Assembly (NCBI GenBank): GCA_001637315.1
Contig: LSZA01000049.1
Span: 1 to 32,379 of the forward strand
Direction of reading: 5' to 3'
Length of the DNA stretch: 32,379 bases
Source of the DNA: Phormidium willei BDU 130791
GTDB taxonomy: Bacteria > Cyanobacteriota > Cyanobacteriia > Cyanobacteriales > Geitlerinemataceae
Below the pieces are notes generated by a model that was not told the DNA's origin, did no database searches, and saw only the letters and a program-made list of their open reading frames with translations. Below are positions 1-9,269 of this stretch, one piece after another. Position numbers and translations under genes: made by a program. Every line of letters starts with the position of its first letter. Position 1 is the first letter of the stretch.

Positions 1-53
1 AAGAGGGTCGGGGCGTACCTTGATGGTCGCCCGCTAACCCTTCTCATCCGGTG

Positions 54-1664
54 CTACACTCGCGACGTAACCGGGGTTCCTTGGGGGATAACGCGAGGAT
101 TTTGCAGAGCCTCATAAAGACGATTGAGGGCATTGACATAGGCATGGGCCGAGGCCACAATCACATCCGTATTCGCCGCATGGCCCGAGAAAATGCGACC
201 CTCATAGCGTAAGCGAACCGTCACCTCACCGAGCGCATCAATCCCCGCCGTCACCGAATGCACCGTGTATTCAATCAACTCATTGGGGATCTCCACAATG
301 CGGTTAATCGCCTTATACACCGCATCCACCGGCCCGGTTCCTAAGGCCACATCCAGCAATTCCTCACCATTGGGACCCCGCAAACTGACCGTGGCCGTCG
401 GACGAGCGCGATCGCCGCAGGAAACTTGCACCAACTCTAACTTATACAGTTCAGGAGGCTGTTGGATTTGGTCGTTCACAATCGACTCTAAATCCCAATC
501 GGTAATTTCCTTCTTCTGATCCGCGAAGGCTTTAAACTTGAGAAAAGCTTTATTTAACTCCGTCTCCGACAGTTCAAACCCTAACTCCTTCAAGCGAGTT
601 TTGAAGGCATTGCGTCCTGAATGTTTGCCCAAAACAATCTGATTATCGGTCAAACCGATGGATTGGGCATCCATAATCTCATAGGTCATGCGGTTCTTGA
701 GAACCCCATCCTGGTGAATCCCCGACTCATGAGCGAAGGCGTTGGCCCCGACAACGGCTTTATTGGGCTGGACAAACATCCCCGTCAGGTTTGACACCAA
801 GCGGGAGGTTTTATAAATCTCGCGGGTGTTGATGTTCGTTAAAGCGTCTTCCGACTCCACCGGGCGACCTAGGAAGGGATTGTAATACTGACGGCGAACA
901 TGTAACGCCATCACCAACTCTTCTAACGCCGCATTTCCGGCCCGTTCACCAATCCCGTTAATGGTGCATTCGAGTTGACGTGCGCCGTTTTTCACCGCTT
1001 CTAGGAAGTTGGCCACCGCCAACCCTAAATCATTGTGACCGTGAACCGAAATCACCGCCTGGTCAATGTTACGGACATTCTGGGCAATACCGCGAATCAA
1101 GGCGCCAAACTCGCCGGGGGTGGTATAGCCGACGGTATCCGGGATATTGACCGTTGTCGCTCCCGCGTCAATCACCGCTTCTAAGACCTGATACATAAAC
1201 TCTGGGTCACTGCGGGCCGCATCTTCCGGGGAAAACTCTACATCATCGGTGAAGGTTTTAGCATAGGCCACCATCTCCGGGGCGATCGCCAACACCTCCT
1301 CGCGACTTTTGCGTAACTTATGCTTGAGGTGGATATCGGAGGTGGCGATAAAGGTGTGAATGCGTTTGTGGGCGGCGGGGGCCAGGGCCTCTCCAGCGGA
1401 TTTGATATCGCCCTTGGTGGCCCGGGCCAAGCCACAAATCGTCGGGCCGTCGGGGGTTCCCACCTGTTCAGCAATGCCTTGAACCGCCTCGAAATCACCG
1501 GGGCTGGCGAAGGGGAATCCGGCTTCGATGACATCTACCCCGAGACGGGCCAGTTGACGGGCGATGGTCAACTTTTCCTCTTTATTGAGGGTGGCCCCAG
1601 GGGACTGTTCTCCATCCCGCAAGGTGGTATCAAAGATGATAATGCGATCGGGCTGTTGGCTCAT
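54..1664 (-). CDS. leuA: 2-isopropylmalate synthase
   Basis: Catalyses the first committed step of leucine biosynthesis, condensing acetyl-CoA with 2-oxoisovalerate in the cytoplasm. The 536-aa protein has the HMGL-like TIM barrel with the N-terminal [12 protein letters not shown] motif and the metal-binding HGHNDLG motif, then the linker and C-terminal LeuA regulatory domain (about residues 390-520) where leucine feedback acts in the family. The length is normal. The ATG at 1664 is chosen because GAGGT sits 6 nt upstream and the protein then starts [10 protein letters not shown]; an in-frame TTG at 1685 has nothing to recommend it. It lies 93 nt downstream of labA on the same strand, with a hairpin in the gap, so the two may be cotranscribed. 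Identification is secure. Confidence 0.97.
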   Translation of the reverse strand: MSQQPDRIIIFDTTLRDGEQSPGATLNKEEKLTIARQLARLGVDVIEAGFPFASPGDFEAVQGIAEQVGTPDGPTICGLARATKGDIKSAGEALAPAAHKRIHTFIATSDIHLKHKLRKSREEVLAIAPEMVAYAKTFTDDVEFSPEDAARSDPEFMYQVLEAVIDAGATTVNIPDTVGYTTPGEFGALIRGIAQNVRNIDQAVISVHGHNDLGLAVANFLEAVKNGARQLECTINGIGERAGNAALEELVMALHVRRQYYNPFLGRPVESEDALTNINTREIYKTSRLVSNLTGMFVQPNKAVVGANAFAHESGIHQDGVLKNRMTYEIMDAQSIGLTDNQIVLGKHSGRNAFKTRLKELGFELSETELNKAFLKFKAFADQKKEITDWDLESIVNDQIQQPPELYKLELVQVSCGDRARPTATVSLRGPNGEELLDVALGTGPVDAVYKAINRIVEIPNELIEYTVHSVTAGIDALGEVTVRLRYEGRIFSGHAANTDVIVASAHAYVNALNRLYEALQNPRVIPQGTPVTSRV

Positions 1665-1704
1665 AGGATACCTCGGTTGTATCAAGGGTACTCGAAACGG
1701 GTCG

Positions 1705-1751
1705 CCCCCCAGGACACCGAGAGTTTGGAGAGGAACTCCCGGTGTGGGGGG
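1705..1751 (-). other. Hairpin between labA and leuA
   Basis: An imperfect inverted repeat with outer arms CCCCCC/GGGGGG and inner arms CACCG/CGGTG begins about 6 nt after the labA stop and ends about 40 nt before the leuA start. There is no T-run after it on the minus strand, so it is not a standard intrinsic terminator. It could be a processing or stability element in a labA-leuA transcript, or part of a leuA leader. Function is inferred only. Confidence 0.4.
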
Positions 1752-1757
1752 AAAGAG

Positions 1758-2279
1758 TTAATAGTCTAGTTTCTCTATTTTGTCGCGAATTTCGTTGAGG
1801 TCAATGTAGCGATCGGTGGCGTTACGCAATTCACGAGCAATCATCCCCTCGGTGGAGACCACAGTGATGTGGGTATTCTTGGAACGTAGCAGTTCGATCG
1901 CCCGCTCGAAGTCTCCATCTCCACTAAATAGCACAACTCGGTTGTACTGATCCACGGTGTTAAACATATCTATAACAATTTCAATGTCCAGATTGGCTTT
2001 TTGGGAATAGCGTCCGGAGTTGTCGTCGTAATATTCTTTGAGGATTTTGGTGCGTACCGTATAGCCGAGGCTGATCAGAGCATCTCGGAACCCCCGCTGA
2101 TCTTGAGGATCTTTTAGGCCCGTGTACCAGAAGGCGTTGACGAGAGTGGTATTGGTGTATTGACTTCTAAAATAGTCAAGAACCCGCCGAGGGTCAAAGA
2201 ACCATCCATTTTTTTGTTGTGCGTAGAACATATTATTCCCATCCACAAAAATGGACAGGCGATCAGTGTCATAAATCAT
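1758..2279 (-). CDS. labA: LabA-like NYN domain protein
   Basis: A 173-aa single-domain NYN (PIN-like, DUF88) protein. The acidic nuclease-fold motifs are visible: FVDGNN near residue 13, a central LDIEIVIDMF segment and FSGDGDF near residue 120. In Synechococcus elongatus LabA is a negative-feedback factor in the circadian output from KaiC; whether that protein cleaves RNA is unsettled, although NYN domains in general are RNases. Length and sequence fit the cyanobacterial LabA/LalA group, but the LabA versus LalA paralogue question cannot be decided here. It starts with ATG at 2279 behind a weak Shine-Dalgarno. leuA follows on the same strand. Confidence 0.85.
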   Translation of the reverse strand: MIYDTDRLSIFVDGNNMFYAQQKNGWFFDPRRVLDYFRSQYTNTTLVNAFWYTGLKDPQDQRGFRDALISLGYTVRTKILKEYYDDNSGRYSQKANLDIEIVIDMFNTVDQYNRVVLFSGDGDFERAIELLRSKNTHITVVSTEGMIARELRNATDRYIDLNEIRDKIEKLDY

Positions 2280-2727
2280 TAATGCTATACCTGGCTTGGG
2301 TTTAGATGTAAAAAGTTAGGAATCAATGGGGCGTAAACGTTCGATATAAGTTCAGCCTACTGTTGAACGACAGACGCGACAAGACAGGTCACGAGAGACG
2401 AGATCCTGTCAGGTTCAGGCTCATCTCGGACATTGATGTTGAGACGACGACGGGGTTGACGACGGGGGTGACGACGGAGGGGGATTAACCCTGCTGTCAT
2501 CCTGGGGTCTATTGGTCCGTGATTAACTCAGAAACGAGCGCTTTCGTCCGCACGTTAGACCCAAAACACCGCGATCGCATGAGAACAACGCTCTCTAGCT
2601 TAACATTTCGTTAAACTTTTCTGGCGCGAAGGGGTTCGTTTCCGGTCTTGTGAAGACTCCATCAAAGACCCAATCCAAGACTCAATCCAAGACTCAATCC
2701 GTGTTTAATCTCGTGCAAGCCAGAGAA
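2280..2727. other. 448-bp intergenic region, no gene seen
   Basis: No convincing ORF. It holds a hairpin with arms GACAGG/CCTGTC (about 2379-2410), a run of imperfect GACGACGGGGGT-like units near 2440-2482, and a perfect short tandem repeat at 2665-2700. It should carry the promoter of labA on the minus strand, but no strong -35/-10 pair stands out. Confidence 0.5.
2665..2700. repeat. Three tandem 12-bp units
   Basis: Three head-to-tail copies of AAGACTCAATCC (the first has one substitution), just beyond the 3' end of the response-regulator gene. The cause may be slippage; no function is evident. Confidence 0.8.
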
Positions 2728-3366
2728 TTAAACCATATTGGTTTCAATGGCCCAGCGTGCTAATTCCGTCCGATTATGCAGTCCTGTTTTGCCGAGCATA
2801 TTCGACACATGACTTTCAATGGTGCGCTGACTCACCTTCATTTCCAAGGCAATTTCCCGATTGGCCATTCCCCGTGCCACCCACTGAACCACTTTCAGTT
2901 CCGTGGGGGTCAATTCCACCCCAGCGCGAACCTTCAACGGTGGGGCATTGTCATGACCCGAAAACTTACGGGCCATCAGACGAGCGGCTTGTTGTAGAGA
3001 CGACTCCACTTGGGCCACCAATTCATCGGGTTCAAAAGGCTTGACCATATACACATCTGCCCCAGTATTTAATCCTTTAACCCGATCTTGGCTTTGGCCC
3101 TTCGCCGAGAGAAAAATCACCGGAACCCAGCTCGTACGGGGATTTTCACGCACTTTTTGGACAAAACCATAGCCGTCCATTTCCGGCATCATGACATCAC
3201 AAATAATCAGTTCCGGGATAGTTTCTTCTAAAATATCAAGGGCTTCTCGTCCATTTTCCGCTGCGGTCACCTCATAACCGCGAAACTCCAAGAAATCTTT
3301 GACCAATAAAATTAGATTCGGATCATCATCAATAAGAAGTAAGCGTTTGGCTGTGGAATTTTTCAT
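2728..3366 (-). CDS. NarL/LuxR-family response regulator
   Basis: A 212-aa two-domain transcription factor. The N-terminal receiver domain (about 8-125) has the acidic pocket D13-D15, phosphoacceptor D57 (in IICDVMMPEMDG), the T/S switch in FLSAKG and K109 in YMVKPF. A linker leads to a C-terminal LuxR-type helix-turn-helix (about 146-206; TPTELKVVQWVARGMANREI, then VSQRTIESHVSNML). All phosphorylation residues are present. The architecture matches the cyanobacterial/plastid Ycf29-type regulators, but I cannot assign orthology. No histidine kinase is adjacent, so the partner is unknown. It is monocistronic by spacing: 114 bp separate it from the upstream ferredoxin gene. Confidence 0.92.
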   Translation of the reverse strand: MKNSTAKRLLLIDDDPNLILLVKDFLEFRGYEVTAAENGREALDILEETIPELIICDVMMPEMDGYGFVQKVRENPRTSWVPVIFLSAKGQSQDRVKGLNTGADVYMVKPFEPDELVAQVESSLQQAARLMARKFSGHDNAPPLKVRAGVELTPTELKVVQWVARGMANREIALEMKVSQRTIESHVSNMLGKTGLHNRTELARWAIETNMV

Positions 3367-3480
3367 AGGAAACTGTCAATATCAAAAAAAATTGCTTGCT
3401 GCTCTGGCACAAGGGTTCCAATAACACCGTTGTTTATTCTAGCCTATTCTTTTCCCTAAGAGGACAAGTCTTGGCAATGA

Positions 3481-3963
3481 TCAGTCGTGAGACAACGGTT
3501 GTGGTTGGGATAACTCCGGAGGCGAAGGCGCTGAGGACTGCCAAATCACATAGTCCTCAACAATGCGATCGCCGACAAGATGCTCCTGAATAATCCGCTC
3601 AAGCACCTCAGGGGTGGCGTGACGATACCAAACCCCGTCGGGGTAGACTAACAGGATCGGTCCTTGAGTACAAACTCGCAGACAGTTGGCTTTCGTCCGG
3701 AAAACACAAACCGATCGCTCATCACCACTGCGATCTAGGTGTAACTCCTTCAAGCGCCGTTTCAGATAATCCCACGCCGCCACTCCCGCCTCCTTAGAAC
3801 AGCATTTCGGCTTCGTTTGATCGGCACAGAGAAACAGATGTCGCCCAATCCGGGGAATATCAAGAGCCTCGATACAATGGCGTAGCGCGGTGGGATCACT
3901 ACAGACAGACGAGTCCATCGAAGTTTCAGGGGTCGGGGAGGGGGTAGGCTCACTCATGGACAT
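3481..3963 (-). CDS. Thioredoxin-like [2Fe-2S] ferredoxin family protein
   Basis: A 160-aa protein with a thioredoxin-like [2Fe-2S] (Shethna type) core from about residue 40 to 135. The likely cluster ligands are C46 and C54 or C55 ([12 protein letters not shown]), then C94 and C98 (CLRVC), in the family's spacing. The segment [24 protein letters not shown] is characteristic of the cyanobacterial (2Fe-2S) ferredoxin group. The N- and C-termini are short, proline/serine-rich and probably disordered. The start is ATG at 3963, with another ATG two codons in. No redox partner is next to it, so the electron-transfer role is family inference. Confidence 0.88.
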   Translation of the reverse strand: MSMSEPTPSPTPETSMDSSVCSDPTALRHCIEALDIPRIGRHLFLCADQTKPKCCSKEAGVAAWDYLKRRLKELHLDRSGDERSVCVFRTKANCLRVCTQGPILLVYPDGVWYRHATPEVLERIIQEHLVGDRIVEDYVIWQSSAPSPPELSQPQPLSHD

Positions 3964-4047
3964 AACAAGACGATCAACGCCAAAAAAACGGGATTGGCTG
4001 TTCCCAAACTCTAGTGTAGCGGATTGACTCCCCGAAGGAGGGCCACT

Positions 4048-6387
4048 CTAGCGAAGAGACCAGTCTTCTATCTTCCATTCCCCATCAACCCGAACCAAGC
4101 GATAGACGACCGTGAGGGGGTCAGACCCCGTCGAATTAGTCGCTTGTCCCCCTTCATAGAGAGTCCCGACTTCCTGCACGATCGCCTCAACTTGAGCTTG
4201 ATCTGAAGTCTCGTCTGGCAACGCCACCGACTGCACCGTTACCTGATGCTGGTCGTACTGCCAATACCAGCCGTTGCGCCGTGCATTTTCGGCCCGGCGT
4301 TGCCATTCACTCAAAGCTGGTTCCGTTAACGCCGTGGCTAAGCCATCCAGATTATGATCCGGACCGACGGCCTCAGATTTCACCGACAGCCAGCGTGCAA
4401 TAGTCGCTTCAGCGACCTCACGACTCAGAGGAGCATTCGCATCTACGGCGGGTTCAGGTTCCGGGAGTTCAAACAGTGGCTCGCTCAGGCTAACATCAGC
4501 GCCATTGTCTCTCAGTTGCGGTCCAGAAATGCCCAACAACGCCGCCAGTCCACTCAAAAGACTGCTGAGAACAATCCACAACAGCACCAGGGCCAACAGA
4601 CCCCCGCCCACTAACACCAGGAGGCGATCGAGTTTCACCCCCCCTCGCCGTCCTGACGTGGCCGAGCGAGTCGAGGAGACGGAATCCCGCCGCCGTCGTC
4701 GTCGCGATCCAGACGCTGAAGCAGTAGAGGTCATCGCGTCGGGGGTAGCAAAGGGATTCGCCCCCGGAAAACGGGGAGTCCTGACGGAGGTGCGTCCTAG
4801 GGAAGCCGCGTTCTGAGAGGGAGATAAGTCCCACGAGGGACTACTACGGCCCATTGAACCCGTCGTTGGCCCGGTCGTCGCCGAGGATTGAGGCGATCGC
4901 GCCCAATGGCTTGTACTCGAGCTCGTACTCGAGCTGGCATGATTCGACATCTGATCACGGCTGTAGTCGAGACCATTAGCCCCCGCCAACACCGGCATCG
5001 AGTCCGTTGGTGGGGGGAGGGCTGTTTGAGTGGCCGAGACCACCCATTGGGCTGAATCTTCGTTTTCCGGCGGCAGATTTTCCAGATGAGTTTGAACGCG
5101 AGGATCGGCGAAATAGTCCTTCAGGGAGGCTGTCAGATGGGTTAAATCACGGAAATGTGGGAACACCTCCTCCTGAAGCCAGCGTTCGCCATAGAGACAT
5201 AGACCCGGCAGTAAATCGGGAGACCCTTGGGAATGCTCCTGAATCAAGCGGATTGGCTCATCCTCTTGAGACAGTTCTAAGGCCCGACTGGCTTGTTCCG
5301 TTTGTCCAAGCAACAGAGCGCAGACCGCTTGTTCGAGATGAACATCCTGACGGCGGCCGAGTTGAACCAGAAGCAACTTAGCGCGGTAGATGAGTCCCGG
5401 TTGTCGTTGGGCAAAGCCGCGACCCATCAAGGCATACACCGCTAGATAGGTCGCCACGGCCGAGGGCCGACGGGCTTCGAGTTCAAAGAGGAGTTGCTGT
5501 TCGGCGGCGGTGGTGTACTGACGCAGTTGTTGAATGAAACGCAGAAAATCATCGACATTCAGTCCGGAACCATCGTCACCGGTTCCATCGACTCCACCCC
5601 GTTCTTGTAGCATCTCCCGCAGTAGTTCTAAGCCTCGTTGTCGTAGGCTTTCTTCATCGAGGGGCAGGGCTAGGAGTTCAAGAATCCGGTAGGGACGGAG
5701 TTTTTGCAGGTCGTTTTGCATTTCACCGCGCACTTGGGGGAACAGTCCTTCTCGTAATAGTAATGCTTGTCCCGCTTCGAGGGAGGAGGCGGCGTTTTCA
5801 TATTGCCGTTGTTGCCATTGTTCTCGTCCCATTTCCAGATAGGCCACGGCGACGGTGAGAACGATGTCTGAGCGGAAGACGGTTTCGCCGGCGACGCGAC
5901 TGTCGGGGGGGCGCTGGGAGAGGTGGGGACGACCGAGTTTCAGGACGAGATCATATTCTCCGAGTTCTAGGAGAATGGCTAAGGCGCCGACGAGTTGATG
6001 GGTTTCAATTTCAAGGCTGGGACTTTGGCTGATACGAGGAGGAGCGATGGGGGTCATGCCGTTGCGATCGCCTTGAGGGGAGGCGCTCAACTCCTCTGAG
6101 GCGGATGAGGTGGATGAGGCGGAGTCTAGGCGCTCTGAGTCTTCGGCTAAGTCCGTTTCCTCATAGGTTTTGCTCAGAAATAGGCTGTCGTAGCGGGCGC
6201 GACTCTCGGCATCGGCTAGGACGGTATAGGCTTCGTCAATGAGTTGTTTGCGCCCTTCAACGGCCGCCTCGGAATATTCCCGACGCGGCAACTGTCGCGA
6301 GCGATCGCGATAGGATTGCTGGATTTGCTCGGCGGTTGCCTGGATGGGCAAGCCCAAAATACGGTAGTAATCGAGTGGAATTAGCAC
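4048..6387 (-). CDS. ftn2: Cell division protein Ftn2/ZipN (ARC6 homologue)
   Basis: A 779-aa inner-membrane FtsZ-anchoring division protein, the cyanobacterial counterpart of plant ARC6. It begins with a J-like domain (about 1-70; DYYRILGLPIQATAEQIQQS) whose HPD tripeptide is absent, as is usual in this family. A helical repeat region follows (about 130-420), then a low-complexity Ser/Thr-rich linker, a basic patch (RRRRRR) and one transmembrane helix at about 585-615. The C-terminal IMS/DUF4101 domain (about 655-779) ends in VVYRLVRVDGEWKIEDWSLR. The start is GTG at 6387, chosen because GGAG lies about 6 nt upstream and the protein begins directly with the J-domain. The predicted topology puts the J-domain in the cytoplasm and IMS in the periplasm. 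Also called zipN or cdv2. Confidence 0.93.
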   Translation of the reverse strand: MLIPLDYYRILGLPIQATAEQIQQSYRDRSRQLPRREYSEAAVEGRKQLIDEAYTVLADAESRARYDSLFLSKTYEETDLAEDSERLDSASSTSSASEELSASPQGDRNGMTPIAPPRISQSPSLEIETHQLVGALAILLELGEYDLVLKLGRPHLSQRPPDSRVAGETVFRSDIVLTVAVAYLEMGREQWQQRQYENAASSLEAGQALLLREGLFPQVRGEMQNDLQKLRPYRILELLALPLDEESLRQRGLELLREMLQERGGVDGTGDDGSGLNVDDFLRFIQQLRQYTTAAEQQLLFELEARRPSAVATYLAVYALMGRGFAQRQPGLIYRAKLLLVQLGRRQDVHLEQAVCALLLGQTEQASRALELSQEDEPIRLIQEHSQGSPDLLPGLCLYGERWLQEEVFPHFRDLTHLTASLKDYFADPRVQTHLENLPPENEDSAQWVVSATQTALPPPTDSMPVLAGANGLDYSRDQMSNHASSSTSSSTSHWARSPQSSATTGPTTGSMGRSSPSWDLSPSQNAASLGRTSVRTPRFPGANPFATPDAMTSTASASGSRRRRRRDSVSSTRSATSGRRGGVKLDRLLVLVGGGLLALVLLWIVLSSLLSGLAALLGISGPQLRDNGADVSLSEPLFELPEPEPAVDANAPLSREVAEATIARWLSVKSEAVGPDHNLDGLATALTEPALSEWQRRAENARRNGWYWQYDQHQVTVQSVALPDETSDQAQVEAIVQEVGTLYEGGQATNSTGSDPLTVVYRLVRVDGEWKIEDWSLR

Positions 6388-6620
6388 GATGCTCCACTTC
6401 CCCTAGGGTGACGTCTTGAAGGATTTGATCTGGCAACGAGGGCAGCCTCACCCACAGATTAACCTATCCTATCTGAAGATCTGAATGTTACTGCACTTTT
6501 TTCTTCACCGTTGTGATTGAAAATGAGGCTCTCGACGGGCATTAACCTGTGTTCGGTCGTTGTTGACCTATGGGCTTTCGCGTCGCCTGTGAGGCTTAGG
6601 ATGGGGGATGCTTAGCATCG

Positions 6621-7697
6621 TTAATCAAAAAAGTCAACTACTGCTTGGGCGATCGCCTCGTTGCCATCTTTCGGCAGCTTGGCGGTTTGTTTGGGGGGGT
6701 TGGGAGCGTCTCGCAGAAACGACCAATCCCCGGCGAAGAAGTCAGCATGGGGGATAATTTGATGCTGGCCCCATTCCTGAATCCCATTGAGGAGAATTTG
6801 GGCTTCCGCAAAGCCTTCGCGAGTCACGGAAACGAGGGGAACGTCGAGGCGTAGGGCTTCGGCAAAGGTACTATACCCCGGTTTGGAGACAACGCGATCG
6901 CACAGGGGCATCACATCCACGGGGCGATAGGCGGAATCGAGGATTTTCCGCAAGTTGGGCAAGTCGGGGGCGTTGCGATCGAAGGTGAGAAATTGCCAAT
7001 CAGCAAAGTCTCGCAGACGGTGATAGGGCAGGGCCTGTAAGCCTAAACCGCCGAAGGTGAGGAGAATGGTTTTCTCGCGCGGGGCGGTTAGGGAAAAGGT
7101 GTCACGTAGCTGCGCCTCACGGTATTTCGGGGTTCCTCCCGTTAAGCCCACATCGCTGATGTTGGCAAACGCTGACATCGGTTCATGGAGGGGGAGACGA
7201 AATAGGCGATCGCAGTCCCCAAAACACTCGCCAATCCAATCAGCAATCTCGATAAATTCTCCACCCCAAGGGCGATAAATAAAATCCCAGCCAAAGTTAC
7301 TCATCATCCAGCCTGGAACCCCAGCATAATGAGCAATTTTAGCCGCGAGAGGGGGAATATCTGCCAACACTAATCCAGCCCGATTTAACTTCATAAAATT
7401 CACTTCCCCGGCGATGATGTCATGATGTCGGCTTTGGATATCCCGCAGCTTCTCTAGGGTAGTGGGTTTATCCATTTTGAGGCTATCGGCTTGAATCACC
7501 CCCACATCCAAGGCGCGAGGGCGATAGAGATAGTCGCCGGGGATGTAGGAGTCGAGAAGCCAGCGGGGGGCCGTTGTCACCATGGCGATGAGAATCTCGG
7601 GGTTGAGACGTTGGATGGTGGCGGCGACGGAGGCGGCCCGAACGGCATGGCCAAAGCCATGATTGGTGACGGCGAAGTAGAGAACAGGGCGGGACAT
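6621..7697 (-). CDS. GT-B fold glycosyltransferase-like protein
   Basis: A 358-aa protein with a GT-B glycosyltransferase appearance: the N-terminal FAVTNHGFGHAVRAASVAATI resembles the nucleotide-sugar transferase and L-arabinokinase N-terminal fold, and the C-terminal donor-site-like motif is VSKPGYSTFAEALRLDVPLV with a following EAQILL segment. No transmembrane helix or signal peptide is seen, so it is probably cytoplasmic or peripherally membrane-bound. Donor and acceptor cannot be told. ATG at 7697 is preferred because homologous sequence begins with RPVLYFAVTNHG; an upstream GTG at 7718 would add seven residues. The hypothetical gene at 7755-8261 lies 57 nt upstream on the same strand and may share a transcript. 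Confidence 0.75.
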   Translation of the reverse strand: MSRPVLYFAVTNHGFGHAVRAASVAATIQRLNPEILIAMVTTAPRWLLDSYIPGDYLYRPRALDVGVIQADSLKMDKPTTLEKLRDIQSRHHDIIAGEVNFMKLNRAGLVLADIPPLAAKIAHYAGVPGWMMSNFGWDFIYRPWGGEFIEIADWIGECFGDCDRLFRLPLHEPMSAFANISDVGLTGGTPKYREAQLRDTFSLTAPREKTILLTFGGLGLQALPYHRLRDFADWQFLTFDRNAPDLPNLRKILDSAYRPVDVMPLCDRVVSKPGYSTFAEALRLDVPLVSVTREGFAEAQILLNGIQEWGQHQIIPHADFFAGDWSFLRDAPNPPKQTAKLPKDGNEAIAQAVVDFFD

Positions 7698-7754
7698 GGT
7701 TTCAGAGAGGATAAACACTTAATCATGGCAGGCCCATGACGGACTGGGGGCAAG

Positions 7755-8261
7755 TTAGGAGGTTTCTTGGAGTTGCTTGAGGAGGTTTAGCAGTTGAGTT
7801 TGGACGGAGGTATGGGTATATTCATCCTCGGGATGGGGCGATTGTCCGGGTTGTTGAAAATAGGGGCGATCGCCGTAAATTTGTCCCCATTTAAAGTCAA
7901 CTTGGCGGACAAATTCATACAAAACCTCTGAATTACTGGTAATAGATTTTAGGATTTCCTCTAGGGCAATTAGAGGCTGGTCAAGATGCTCGCTGACACG
8001 ACTATCTTGCTTGACCCAATCTTGTAAAACAGCTTTTAAAGCGCCTGAAGAATCTCGCAGTTTTTTATCAATAAATCCGTTTATTTCTGTTACTGCTCGC
8101 AGCAAAATGGGGACAGGGGACTCACCCTTGAAGAAATTATTTCCTTCCGCTGCAATGGCATCGGCGAGGGTTAATTTACGACCGAGTAAAATATCTTGGC
8201 GCAGCTCGTCGTCGGGGGGATTGGCGTCGGGGTTGGGAGTGGGTTCAGGTTGAGGATTCAT
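7755..8261 (-). CDS. Conserved-looking hypothetical protein
   Basis: A 168-aa soluble protein I do not recognise. The first 20 residues are proline/asparagine/acid-rich and look disordered. The remainder is mostly amphipathic helix (for example LTLADAIAAEGNNFFKGESP and PILLRAVTEINGFIDKKL), ending in LLNLLKQLQETS. No signal peptide, membrane segment or catalytic motif is visible. ATG at 8261 is the first good start; an in-frame TTG at 8285 is less likely. It is just upstream of the glycosyltransferase gene on the same strand. Codon use matches the neighbours, so it is probably a real gene. Confidence 0.65.
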   Translation of the reverse strand: MNPQPEPTPNPDANPPDDELRQDILLGRKLTLADAIAAEGNNFFKGESPVPILLRAVTEINGFIDKKLRDSSGALKAVLQDWVKQDSRVSEHLDQPLIALEEILKSITSNSEVLYEFVRQVDFKWGQIYGDRPYFQQPGQSPHPEDEYTHTSVQTQLLNLLKQLQETS

Positions 8262-8433
8262 GACAGTTCGGAGGGATGAAGGCAAATGGCCGAGACCATC
8301 TACCGCCAGTTTAACAGCCCGAATTGGGGCGATCGCCCTCGGTTGGGTTCCGTTGGGGGTACTTTCGTTTGAGATAGGGGTGTAGGATTAGGGAGGCGAT
8401 CGCCTCCTGCCCTGCATTGGCTTAACTAGAACT

Positions 8434-9258
8434 ATGTCTCATCCCCAGTTTGCCGAAATTCTGGAACTTCAGCCCCCCCTGGGCGATCGCCTACGGCGGT
8501 TTATGCTTGAACGCTTTGGCGCGACTCTGACGTTGCGCAGCAGCCTCCCCCCCGAACGGCTGATGGTACAAATGTGGACCAATATCCCCAGCAAGTACAA
8601 CAGCGAGGGAGACTGGTACGCCATTGATTTGCCCTATCAGGCCACCCTCGATGGGGTTCATCACTTCGAGGGGGCGTTTTTCCCCACCAGTCAGGGGGAG
8701 TATGCCTATACCTATCGTATCGGCGATCGCCAACAACCGGGCCTCTGGCAATGGCTGGGCTATCCCCACAATGACGGTTTTCTCAGCGTTCAGGAACCCT
8801 CGGATTTAATGCCCTGGGCCCAGGGGCCGAGTTGTATTCGTATTATTAGTAATCTCTATATTGGTAACTATATTGCCGCCTCTCAAGCCGATAAATTGGG
8901 GGTCGATGCCGTCTTAAACATGGCAGAGGAATTAGCCTTATCCTATCCGCCTCAAGCCAAGATAACCTATCAGAAACTTGGCACACCGGATGGCGCAGAA
9001 AACACCATTTCCGATGACCTCTTAGTTAAAGCCATCAATTGGCTCGATGAACAACGAGCGGCGGGAAAACATAAGATTATGGTCAACTGTCGCGCTGGAA
9101 TTGGACGTAGTGGGTCGGTGATGGTGGCCTATTGTTTTGCCAAACATCCGACTTGGACCTATGTGGAAACGGTCGAATATGTTTGGAGTCGCAAGCCCAA
9201 CATTTATCCCCATCGTCACTTGCAACAGAGTTTAGAACGGCTATTTCCGCGCCAATAA
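8434..9258 (+). CDS. Dual-specificity phosphatase with N-terminal beta-rich domain
   Basis: A 274-aa cytoplasmic protein. The C-terminal half (about 133-274) is a dual-specificity/tyrosine phosphatase domain with the P-loop CRAGIGRSGS: nucleophile C219, R225, and a candidate general-acid aspartate in LGTPDGAEN. The residue before the cysteine is Asn218 where the family consensus has His. The first 130 residues (VQMWTNIPSKYNSEGDWYAI, GEYAYTYRIGD, WQWLGYPHNDGFL) look like a beta-sandwich, resembling carbohydrate-binding or glucan-branching modules. Domain order would then resemble laforin (binding module, then phosphatase). The glucan idea is inference; the phosphatase fold is secure. The EamA gene begins 12 nt downstream and is probably cotranscribed. 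Confidence 0.85.
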   Translation: MSHPQFAEILELQPPLGDRLRRFMLERFGATLTLRSSLPPERLMVQMWTNIPSKYNSEGDWYAIDLPYQATLDGVHHFEGAFFPTSQGEYAYTYRIGDRQQPGLWQWLGYPHNDGFLSVQEPSDLMPWAQGPSCIRIISNLYIGNYIAASQADKLGVDAVLNMAEELALSYPPQAKITYQKLGTPDGAENTISDDLLVKAINWLDEQRAAGKHKIMVNCRAGIGRSGSVMVAYCFAKHPTWTYVETVEYVWSRKPNIYPHRHLQQSLERLFPRQ

Positions 9259-9269
9259 GAGCTGAGTGA

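Noticed and set aside
1320-1769. 149-aa plus-strand ORF opposite leuA
   Set aside because: A shadow of the leuA reading frame; Gly-rich translation with no start signal or family resemblance.
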